Below are positions 1-9,800 of a DNA stretch of 64,000 bases, one piece after another. The notes below the pieces were generated by a model. The model saw only the letters and a program-made list of their open reading frames with translations. It was not told the DNA's origin and ran no database searches. Source of the stretch: Archangium violaceum (GTDB taxonomy: Bacteria > Myxococcota > Myxococcia > Myxococcales > Myxococcaceae); NCBI RefSeq assembly GCF_016859125.1, contig NZ_CP069338.1, forward strand, positions 4,837,501 through 4,901,500, written 5' to 3'. Position 1 is the stretch's first letter. Every line of letters begins with the position of its first letter. Both the position numbers and the translations under genes were made by a program.

Positions 1-255
1 CACTTGCCACCACTCCAGCTGTGTGCGCGTCCGCAGCTCTCCGCTGCCCTCCACCCAATGCATGACGGTACCGGGATGGAAGGCCGAGCGCAGCAGACGG
101 CTGGAGCTCGTGTCGGACGCGCGGAAGTACGTCCGCACGGCTTCCTCGGGCGTGAGGTTCTGACGAGGGGGCGGGGCGAAGGAGGACATGGGGCGGGTGT
201 GCGTGCAGGCCGAGAGCAATGCGAGGGTCGCCAGCACGAGGAGTGACCTGGGCAT
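1..255 (-). CDS. Lipoprotein with NTF2/lumazine-binding-like fold (5' part only)
   Basis: The first 85 codons are visible; the 3' end lies outside the window. The product opens with a lipoprotein signal peptide (hydrophobic LLVLATLALLSAC, lipobox Cys at residue 17), so it should be anchored in the cell envelope. After it comes a stretch (TPEEAVRTYFRASDTSSSR, then FHPGTVMHWVEGSG) that resembles the SnoaL/NTF2-like 'putative lumazine-binding' family, whose members are small cone-shaped domains of mixed or unknown function. ATG at 255 is the only start that keeps the signal peptide intact. It is divergent from the LysR gene, with 71 bp between the two starts, so the promoters share that gap. Family assignment is tentative because most of the domain is missing. 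Confidence 0.6.
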   Translation of the reverse strand, partial: MPRSLLVLATLALLSACTHTRPMSSFAPPPRQNLTPEEAVRTYFRASDTSSSRLLRSAFHPGTVMHWVEGSGELRTRTQLEWWQV

Positions 256-326
256 GGCGGGAACATGCGCCCGGACCCGACCGGACACCATTTGATAGTT
301 CCAGGCGGAAGCCATAGAAAGGTTCG

Positions 327-1193
327 ATGGACTTCCCGGAGCTCCCCTTCCTGCGTACCTTCGTGACCGTCTACGAGGCGCGCAGCATCACAGCGGCCTC
401 GGCGCGCCTGCATCGCACCCAGCCCACGGTGAGCTATCAGCTGCGCCGCCTGGAGGAGGCGCTCGGCGCGCCGCTATTCGAGCGCCGCTCGGCGCGTCTC
501 GTCCCCACGCCCGTGGCGGCTCGGCTCTTCCGGTTCCTCGGAGGCTTCGCCCGTGATTTGCAGGCCGTGCTGCAGGGAGATGAGGAGGGCCGGCCGCTGG
601 AGATCGCGGCGGTGTCTGGCTTTGGCCGCTACGTGCTCTTTCCTCGGGTGCTCGAGTCGGAGCGGCTGCGGCGGGCGCTGACGCTGCGCTACCCGTCAGC
701 CGAGGGCGTCTTCCGCCAGGTGCTCGAGGGGCAGGTGGATGTGGGCTTCTCCTTCAGGGCCACGGTGCACCCGGGCCTCGTACTGGAGCCGGTCTACGAG
801 GAGAAGTTGGTGCTCGTCGCGGGGCCGGCCTGGGCCCGCCGGCTGCGTGTCCAGGCGGACTTCCAGGACGTGCCGCTCGTGACCTACGACGAGGGCGACT
901 ACGTGGTGGGCCGTTGGCTCGGCCATCACTTCGGCAGGCGCCATCCGCGTTGGTATAGCACCGCGCATTTCGAGGAGCTGGAGGAGGTGCTGGAACTGGT
1001 GGCGCGCGGGCAGGGCGTCGCCGTTGTCCCCGACTTCTGCATTACCCAGGGACGAGCCCTGCGGGTGGTGGGTTGGGGCAAGGCCGCCCTGACGAACACG
1101 GTCTACGTGGTGCAACGGGCCCACGCGCCCGTGCGTCCGGCCGTCGTGGAGTTGCTCGGCCGCCTGCGCGGGCCCGGGGGCGGCACGACGTGA
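327..1193 (+). CDS. LysR-family transcriptional regulator
   Basis: A 288-aa protein of normal LysR length. Residues 1-60 form the winged helix-turn-helix (FLRTFVTVYEARSITAASARL, then QPTVSYQLRRLEEALGAPLF, the family signature). Residues 90-280 are the periplasmic-binding-like co-inducer domain. It should be a cytoplasmic DNA-binding regulator that responds to a small ligand. LysR genes often control a divergent neighbour, here the lipoprotein gene 71 bp away. The downstream oxidoreductase and lipid synthase locus are also possible targets, but the sequence does not say which. ATG at 327 follows a GAAAGG ribosome site. Confidence 0.9.
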   Translation: MDFPELPFLRTFVTVYEARSITAASARLHRTQPTVSYQLRRLEEALGAPLFERRSARLVPTPVAARLFRFLGGFARDLQAVLQGDEEGRPLEIAAVSGFGRYVLFPRVLESERLRRALTLRYPSAEGVFRQVLEGQVDVGFSFRATVHPGLVLEPVYEEKLVLVAGPAWARRLRVQADFQDVPLVTYDEGDYVVGRWLGHHFGRRHPRWYSTAHFEELEEVLELVARGQGVAVVPDFCITQGRALRVVGWGKAALTNTVYVVQRAHAPVRPAVVELLGRLRGPGGGTT

Positions 1194-1305
1194 CGCGTGC
1201 CGGGCGGGCTGCCCCAAAGCTGAGCGAGGACATGTCAGACGCTCTGGAGAAGGTGGGCCCCTTCAACCAGCGGCATCACGACATGAAACCTCGGAGGCTT
1301 GGAAC

Positions 1306-2732
1306 TTGGAAACCCCTGGACGCGGATTCGGAAGGGCCGTGGTCATCGGCAGCAGCATGGCGGGGCTTTTGAGCGCGCGGGTGCTCGCGGACCATTTCGA
1401 GAAGGTCATCCTCCTGGAGCGGGACCATCGGCCGGAAGGGCCCCAGCCTCGAAAAGGAGTCCCTCAGGGTCCGCACATCCACGTCTTGCTGGACACGGGC
1501 CGGCGGCTCCTGGACGGGTTCTTCCCCGGCCTCTTCCAGGACCTGCGAGAGCAGGGCGCCGAGCTCATCGACTCGAGTGGGGACCTCGCCTGGCACCACT
1601 TCGACGTCTGGAAGGCGCGTTACACCAGCGGCATTCCCTTGCTGCTATGCACCCGCACCTTCCTGGAGTGGAACGTGCTGCGCCGCGTGCTGGCGCTGCC
1701 CAACGTCGAGCTGCGAGAAGGGTGCTCCGCCGAGAGGCTGCTCACGGACCCGGCCCGGCAGCGCATCACGGGAGTCCAGCTGAAGGGGCCTTCGGGAGAA
1801 GAGCCGTTGGAGGCCGCTCTGGTCGTGGACGCCAGCGGCCGAGGTTCGCGAGCGCCTCAGTGGCTCGAGGCGCTCGGCTATGGCCGTCCCGAGGAGGAGC
1901 AGGTGGGAGTCGATCTCGCCTACACCTCTCGCCTCTACGCGCGCCCCGCGAGCTTCCAGGGGGAGTGGAGCGCGCTCATGCAATACCCTTGTCCGCCGTC
2001 CACCTGGCGCGCGGGCTTCATCTCGAACGTGGAGGGGGGCGGTGGCTCGTCACCCTCAACGGCTACTTCGGAGACCACGCCCCCACGGAGCCCGAGGGCT
2101 TCCTCGAGTTCGCCCGCTCACTGCCCCGGCCGGAGCTCCATGCCTACCTGCGGGACGCGAAGCCGCTGGGACCGATCACCACGCACAAGGTGAAGGACTC
2201 CCGCTGGAGGCACTACGAACACATGGCGCGCTTCCCGGAGGGCCTGGTGCTCCTCGGCGACGCCGTGTGTGCCTTCAACCCCCTCTTCGGCCAGGGCATG
2301 TCCGTGGCGGGCCTGGGCGCGGAACTGCTCCACGAGTGCCTCCGCGAGCAGGCCCGGCGCTCGCCCGGGAATCTCGAGGGACTGGCCCAGCGCTTCCGGA
2401 AGCGGCTGCCCGAGGTCATCCGCCTGCCGTGGTTCATGAGCACCCTCATGGATCTGCAATACCCCCGGGCCACCGGCAAGCGCGGGCCCGGCATGGGCCT
2501 CCTGCACTGGTACATCCGGCGGATGCTGGAGCGGAGCTCGCGAGACGCCGTCGTCCACCGGCAGTTCCACTGCGTCCTTCATCTCCAGTCCGGGCTGGGT
2601 GCCGTCCTCCAACCCTCCGTGGCCCTGGCGGTGCTGACGCACGGGGCCAAGGCGCTCTTCGTTCCGCTCCGGGAGCGGGCGAACACGGACACCCTGCCTC
2701 CTCCCCCGGAGGCGCGGCCGCCGACTTCCTAA
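1306..2732 (+). pseudogene. FAD-dependent oxidoreductase/monooxygenase, frameshifted
   Basis: The first 240 or so codons from a TTG at 1306 encode a Rossmann FAD-binding start (RAVVIGSSMAGLLSARVL, then LLERD) and continue to a domain with VVDASGRGSRAPQW. The frame then has to change at a run of six G at 2034-2039. The continuation (RWLVTLNGYFGDHAPTEPEG, then LLGDAVCAFNPLFGQGMSVA, the second FAD signature) is in the next frame and ends at 2732. One more G in that run would give an unbroken protein of about 475 aa. The family covers monooxygenases and geranylgeranyl-reductase-like enzymes and often tailors polyketide or terpenoid products, which fits the neighbouring synthase. Its stop overlaps the stop of the convergent desaturase. 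It may be a true pseudogene or a one-base assembly error in a homopolymer. Confidence 0.75.
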
Positions 2733-3820
2733 GGCGTGGGCCGGGCCGGGGCCTCGAGCCTCCGACGAAGGTCCGCGTGGGTCACCGAGGGAGTGCCGTC
2801 GGGGCCCACGCGGGAGTGTCCATCATCCGAATAGAGCGCCGGGCGCCAGAACAGCGTCCGCAGGGCGTGGAGGTGCGGATAGACGATGGATGCCTCGGGG
2901 TTGATCGCGCGCAGGTGCTTGCGCAGGAGCGGCGCGAACTTCGGGCTCATCGCCGGGAAGATGTGGTGCTCCTGGTGGTAGCTGAAGTTGAGGTGGATCC
3001 AATCCATCACCGGGTGGGTCTCCACACTGGCCGTGTTCACGAAGGGGTTGTCGGTGTCCTGGGACGCCGGCAGGAGCCAGTGGTTGGTGGCGATGTAGAT
3101 CATCAGCGTGATGTTGCTGAAGACATGGGGGAGGATGAGCGCGTAGAACGCGCCCCGTGGCCCCAGGACCCAGCCCAGCGTGCCCCAGCCGAGCGCGAGG
3201 AGTACCGTGAGGATCCGCTCCCGGGCGCGATGCATGCGCACATGCTGGAGCTGGGGCTGGTTGCTGTGATGCCACAAGAAGGCCTGGCCCTGGGCGGTGA
3301 AGAACAGGCTGAAGCTGATGTAGCTGAGCCAGGAGCGCGAACCCGGTGATATCGCGTGGAACACCTTGGCGAACCACTGGGTGCGCCACTCCTGCTGGCG
3401 CGGGAGGATGTCCGGATCCCGAACATGGATGTTCGCCGCGCTGTGATGCGCCTGGACGTGCCAGGCGCGCCAGTTGCCAGGGGTCACCAGCCACGGGCTG
3501 AAGCCGATCCAGCCGATGAGCTCCTCGAGCACCTTGCTGCGGAACACGGCGTGGTGCAGCGCTTCATGGGCGACGAAGCCAACGGTGACGAGCATCTGCC
3601 CGAGCACGAACGAGATGAGGAGGCACGCCCACCAGGGCAGCCGCCCGCTCCCCACCGCCCACACCAGGGCGATCATCACGGGCACGTGCGCGAATGCGAG
3701 GACCCCGCGCAGGGGCTGAGGCTTGAAGGCTTCCGGAGGCATCGCGCTGCGCAGCTCGGCGCGGAGCCGCCGGTAGTCATCGACCGGGATGCGGGTCGCG
3801 GAGGAAGTGGAGGAGCTCAT
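2729..3820 (-). CDS. Membrane fatty acid desaturase
   Basis: A 363-aa integral membrane di-iron enzyme of the fatty acid desaturase/hydroxylase family. The three histidine boxes are visible: HEALHH at residues 85-90, HVQAHH at 121-126 and HQEHH at about 282. These ligate the two irons that insert a double bond or hydroxyl into an acyl chain. Hydrophobic segments at about 40-82 and 190-245 would place it in the inner membrane. It begins 24 bp after the stop of the large synthase gene, on the same strand, so it is probably the last gene of that operon and acts on the synthase product or on membrane lipid made from it. Substrate and position of desaturation cannot be read from the sequence. Confidence 0.9.
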   Translation of the reverse strand: MSSSTSSATRIPVDDYRRLRAELRSAMPPEAFKPQPLRGVLAFAHVPVMIALVWAVGSGRLPWWACLLISFVLGQMLVTVGFVAHEALHHAVFRSKVLEELIGWIGFSPWLVTPGNWRAWHVQAHHSAANIHVRDPDILPRQQEWRTQWFAKVFHAISPGSRSWLSYISFSLFFTAQGQAFLWHHSNQPQLQHVRMHRARERILTVLLALGWGTLGWVLGPRGAFYALILPHVFSNITLMIYIATNHWLLPASQDTDNPFVNTASVETHPVMDWIHLNFSYHQEHHIFPAMSPKFAPLLRKHLRAINPEASIVYPHLHALRTLFWRPALYSDDGHSRVGPDGTPSVTHADLRRRLEAPARPTP

Positions 3821-3844
3821 GTGTTCATCCGATCTGGTGGTGTC

Positions 3845-6800
3845 TCAGTTCATGGGCCGGGCGATGCCACCCTCGAGCAACATCCGAAGGCGCCCCGCTC
3901 CGTCGAGCGCCGCGACGCTGCCGCACTGGAGGATGTCTCCTTCCAAGCGCGGGGCGAGGGCCTTCAGGGCGAGGCGGTGCGGCGCGCCGTCCTTCCCATC
4001 CACCAGGCCCCGGTCGAACGTTGCTCGCCGGAATCTGATGGGCGCGAACACGGCGCTCGACACCCCATCCACGTGCATCGCGCTCAGCCGCAAGGCCGCG
4101 TCCAGCACGAGCGCGGGGACGGTGCTCCCCGCCTGCCGAGGCGCCGTCGGGAGGTCGAGCCGCGCGAAGCGGGCCGTCCGCTCGAGCCGGATCTCCTCCA
4201 GACAGTCGAACATCTTCCGCAGTTCGATGGGGCCCCCGGCGGCACAATGGGGATCGTGGACGGCCAGGCCGCTCCCCGAAGGCGTGGCCGCCTCGAGCTG
4301 CGGCGTGGCCCGGGGGGGCTCCGCGGTCAACGTGAAGCGGGCCTCGGCGTAGACGAGGTCTCGCTCGAGCACCACGCCCGATGCGTGGATGATGTCGCCG
4401 GTCAGCTTGACCCGCACGCAATGGCGGCCGGGCTCGTCGGCCAGTTGGGTGCATTCGGCTCGCAGCTGCTGCCGTCCCCCTGGCTTGACGCGGATGAAAC
4501 GCGAGAACTGGACGTCCTCGATGGTGACGGTGCGCAGCTCTGGCCGTCCCTCGCCGAGCGCGGCTTGCAGCATCAGATCCAAGGCCCATGCCCCGGGCAG
4601 CGTGGGCGTGCCGCGGACGAGGTGGTCCTCGAGGCAGGGGACGCTCGTCGCGTCGACCACGAGCTCACGCCGCACGGGCCCGGCGGGCAGCAACTCCAGC
4701 CCGTAGTAGGCACGCTCGTTCTCGGTGAGCTGCACGTTGATCGGCTCGCGCGGCCGGCCCTCGACGAGCTGGAGGAAGAGCGCTTCGCCCTCCTCGGCGC
4801 GGATTCCACGCAGCTGACGGCTGGCCCCGAGCACGCGGTACTCCGAGCCGCGCGTCATTCCGATACCGTCCCAGGCCAACCACCCCACGCTGCACCAGCG
4901 GACCTCCTGGCTGGCCTCGCTGACCCAGGCGCAGAGTCGATCCAGCGCCTCGTTGGCCGCCCCGTAGTCCGCCTGTCCGTCATTGCCGATGAAGCTGAAG
5001 GCGGAGGTGAGGACGTGGAACGGCACCGGTCGCGCGAAGCTGCTCGCGCAGGCCTCGCGGAGGTTGCGCAATCCGAGCAGTTTGGTGTCCAGGTTGGTGC
5101 GTAGCTCGGCGAGACGCCGGCGGTTCAGCTTCTTGGAGGTCTGGGTGCCGGCACCGTGCACCACCAGGTCCAGGCGCCCGTGCTCGCGGGCGATCTCCTG
5201 AATCACCCGCTCCACCTCCTCGGGTCGGGTCACGTCCGCGACCCGATAGACCATCTGCCCGGGGAGCCGCGCGAGTCCCTCGAGCGTGGCCCGCAGCTCT
5301 CGCGTAGCCAGGTAGCGCTCGAAGCGCTTGCGCAGCTCGGGCATCCGCGCGGTGCGGTTGCTGGCCAGCTCGGAGGCGTAGAACTCCCGCTCCACCTGAG
5401 GAAGCTCCTCGTCGCGCGCCTGGAGCACGCGTTCGGGGGCCTCTCCCGGATCGCTCCGGCCGATGAGCACGACCCTGCACCCGTACCGCTTCAGGAGCGC
5501 TCCGGCGAGGACCGCGGTGACGCCGCGGCCACCGCCCGTGAGCAGGACCACCGAACGCGTGTCGAGCGTGGGCCCGGGGTTCGCCGTGACCTCTGTCGGG
5601 CGGAGGCGACGAACGCAGCGCCGTGCTCCATCGAAGCAGATCTCGACCGAGGGCTCTCCGTCCTCCTCGGATCCGAGCTCGGTGGCGACGAGCTCGAGCG
5701 CCGCCAGGAGCGGGAGCGGAGAGGTGGAGATCGCTCGAACGTTTCGGGCCGGGACCTCGCGTCCGATGGACTTGAGCATGCCCGCGAACAACCCGCTCAC
5801 GGGGTGCAGGGTCCCGCGCGTGCCTACCCCGCCAATGCACAGACTCGCCAGCTCGACCTCTCCAGCGGTCAGACGCTCATAGGCACGCCGCGCCGCGAGG
5901 AAGAGCAACTCCAGCGCCTCATGGTGCAGGGCCGTGTTGGAGATCACCTCGGACTCGCCTGCCCCGGAGTCGAGCCGGCAGACCGCGAGGATGACCTGCG
6001 GTTCGAATCCGAGCGCGTCGAGGCCAGCCTCGGCGGTCTCCTCACGTGTGAGGTCGATGGAGCGGAGCCGCCCCATGGCCCCGGAAGTCCCCGCGCAGAG
6101 GATGAGGTGCTCGGGTCCGCACAGCGCGTCCGCCTGGGCCGCGAGCTCGCGAGCCAATGCCTCATCCTGCGCGATGAACAGCACGCGCCGGCCTCGCAGG
6201 TGCGACGGCCGGGTCGGCCGGGCGAGGCGCTCGACGAGCACCGGTGCGTGGTACCGGATGGGCGCCGCATGATCGAAGCCTCCGGACGGCGCTGGGGTGG
6301 TGGACGCCGCGAGCGGCGCCTCGGTCGGGGTGGCGGTGGGCCGGACGGTCTCCGTGGGCAGGAGTTGGAGCTCGAGCCGGGTGCCGGTCGCGGCGTCCGG
6401 GTGGAATCGCAGCGTGGTCGCACGTCCCTCCGCGGCGGCCATCACCGACCGGAGGAACTCCAGGCTCTCACCGGCCGAGTGTGGCGGAAGCTCGAGGCAG
6501 GGCCCGGTGCTCGTCCGAGCGTCGACGGACATCCTGACATGGCACAGCGGCTTCAAGCCCAGCGCTTCGGCCTTCGCGGCCGTGGTGACCGCCAGCATCG
6601 CCACACCCTCGGCCGGCTGGGACGAGCCCAGGCCTTCCCCGGGCCGGAGGACGTGCGTGCTGCCCACGAGCACCAGCTCGAACCCGCTCTCCAGCAGCCC
6701 GCGCGAGGCCTGGAGCGCCCCGGCCAGCGAGGTGGCTCCAGCGTCGATCACGAAATTGGGGCCCTTGACGTCGAGCGCACCCGCGATGCGTCCCGGCGTG

Positions 6801-9800
6801 ACGTTGGGCATCATTCCCTGGAGTGTGTAGGGGCCGGATGGACGCAGGGCGCCAGTCACCGCCTCGTGGAGACGGTCCGCGAGTGGCAGGACCGGGGCGA
6901 GCTCCGGAGCGCGCTGGACGAGCTCGCGGATCCGGCGCCTCGTGGAGGAGGCCAGCACGCGTTGGGTGGCCTCCACGCCGCGACGGGTCTTCCCCTCGAG
7001 TCCGAGGACGATGGCGGTGGCCGGGCGCAGCGTGTCGAAGGCACCGAGCTTCTGGACGAGTGAGCTCGCGACGATGAGTCCGAGGCTCTGGGTCGGATCC
7101 ATGTCCTCGGCGATGTCCGGCAGGAGTCGCACCGACGATGGCAGTCGGATGGCGCCGGTGTCGAAGCGTGCTCCCACCTCGACCGGCACGCCCGCTACGG
7201 GAACACCCCGTACATCCGGGAACAGCCCCTCCGCGGCCACCACCACGAGCCCGGTCTCCGTGGTGGGAGGGCGCTTGGGGGGAGCCGTGGGCGGGCCGCC
7301 GCGGTACTCCTCGAGCACCAGGTGTGCATTGGTGCCTCCAAAGCCGAAGCCGCTCGTGGCGGCACGGCGGGGATGCTCTCCGTTCTCCGGCCAGGGCTGC
7401 TCGCGCGTGCACACCTCGAAGTCCGAGCCGAGCGCGCGCAGCTCGGCGCCGGGCCGGTCGAAGTTGGACTGTCGCGGGAAGAGCCGGTGTTCGAGCGCCT
7501 TGCACAGCTTGATGACCGAGGCGGCGCCCGCGGCCCAGCCGACATGGCCGATCAATGCCTTGACGCTGGAGAGCTGAATGCCGCTCCGCTTGCCGCCGAA
7601 GACCCGCGCGATCGACTTGAGCTCGGTGGCATCCCCGGCCGGCGTGGCCGTCCCGTGCGCCTCGATGTACTGGACGGAGGAGGGCTCGACGTGGGCCCTC
7701 GCGTAGCACGCCTCCATCGCGGCCACCTGCCCATCCGAGCGCGGGACATTCGCCGAGCTGCTCCGTCCGTCGCTGGAGAGACCCGCGCCGCGGATGAGTG
7801 CGTGGACCCGGAGGCCGGACGCGACCGCGTCCGACAGGCGCATCAGGCCGACCACGCCCGCGCCCTCCCCGAAGATGACGCCATCCGCTCGCTCGTCGAA
7901 GGGGCGGCTGCCGGTGGCGGAGAGCCCCTTGAACTGGGAGAAGAGGCAGCTGTTGCCGGGGCCAGGAGAGAAGACTCCTCCCGCCAGGACGAGATCGGTC
8001 TCACCGAGCTCGAGTGCCTTCATTCCCAGCGCGATGGCGTAGAGGGAGGATGCACAGGCCGCGTCGAGCAGCATCGTGGGGACGCCGCGTCCGACCACGT
8101 CCGTCACCACCGCCTGGAGGGTGGGGTGCGGAGCCAGCTCGGCGGACCGGGCCTCGAGCCCGAGGGCCGTCCTCGCCGCGCGAGCGAGAGAGTCGGTTTC
8201 AGGTCCGTTCTCTCCCCGCGCGCGCAGGAGGGCTTCCCCGGCTTCCAGGCACAGTGCGGCGTCGTACTCGGCGGACCCATCCGCCGTGGAGCCGAGCAGA
8301 CACTGGATACGCTCCGGCGGGCGCGCGGCCGCAGCCCGCAGGCCGGACATGGCTTGCGCGAGCGCGATCGCCAGCAACTTCTGCTCCCGGACGTAGTGTT
8401 GGAAGCGGGCCGGGTCGAGCCCGGGTGGTGGGACCAGGTCCGTGTCAGGTACGAGCCCCGTGAGCAGGGTATAGGTGCGATCCGGTGTGCCCGAGGGGCC
8501 CGCGAAATCCGTGACCAGCTCGGGGTGGAGCAAGCCCTGGTCGACGATGCCGCTGATGCCCTGCCGGATGTTCTGCCAGTACGTCTCCGGATCCCTGGCG
8601 CCGCCAGGTAGAATGCACCCGAGGGATACCACGGCGATCTCCGTCGGCGCGTCGGCCGTGGGAGGGGAAACGCCGGTCGGAGGTTCCGCCGGGAGCGTGC
8701 TTCCGATGACGGTCACCTCGATGGAGGAGTCGGAAGGATGGATTCGCTGGACGATGCGCGCCAGCCGCCCGTCCGTCCCGCAGTCCACGAAGCGGGTACA
8801 GCCCGCACGTGCCAACGTCTCCACCGCGCCGAGGAAATCGAAGGGATGCACCAGGTGGGAGGCGAGCGCATCCGCCAATTCGTCGTGCCCGCCCGTATAG
8901 ACGCGCCGTTCGATGGGCGAGTAGATGGGGGCCTGCGGCGGGCGCACGGGCATTCCGTCGAGCATGGAGCGAAAGGCCTTCGCGGCCGGTGCCATGCACC
9001 CGTGGTGGAAGGGGTAGCGGCTGGGGACGAAGGTAAACCCCTGCCCACGGCTCTCCAGGAGCGCGCGGAGTTGCTCGAGCTCCGCGCGTGCGCCAGCGAC
9101 CACGGTCTGGCGGGAATGGTTGCGGCCAGCGATCTCCAGGCCTCGGGCGCCGCAGTCCGCGATGGCCCGCGCGGTCTCCGCCTCACCGAGGGCAACAGCC
9201 GCGAGGGTCCCGGCATCATCCGGTACCGTCCGGAGCGCCTGGATGCGCCGGCAGACCACCTCGGCTCCGGTGCGCAGGTCGAGCGCTCCGGCGGCGGTCA
9301 TGGCGGCGATCTCCCCGAAGCTGTGCCCCACGAACACGTCCGGACGCACGCCCTGCTGCCGCAGCCATCGGGCTCCGAGCACGCCGGACAGGAAGATGCC
9401 GAGCTGGTCGAGCTGCGGAGCCTGCGCGAGCGCGCGTCCCACGGCGGCGGCGTCGTGGGCCTCGAGCAGTGGCGTCACGTCGAGCCCGAGCGAGCGGCAC
9501 GCGTCGGCGACGGTCGCGAGCTCATCACGCAACTCCGGAAGCAGCGCCTTCAGCTGGACGAAGAGCTCGGGGTCGAACGAGCCCTGCCCGGCGAAGAGGA
9601 AGGCCGTGGAGCCGGGCGGCAGCCGGGGCTCGCTCGTGGGCACCGGCGTGGTGTCCACCAACCGGGAGGCGCCGAGCGAGGCCGGGTCCGCCAGGAGGGC
9701 CCTCGCCAGCTGCCGGAGCGTCTCCGGGAACAGCTCGTTGACGGCGGCGCCCCCTCGCAACACGCGGTCCCGGAAGCTCTGAGGGGCCTCGGGCTCGTGG

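Noticed and set aside
1181-1202. Short 7-bp hairpin over the LysR stop codon
   Set aside because: The stem is short, without T run; too weak to call a terminator.
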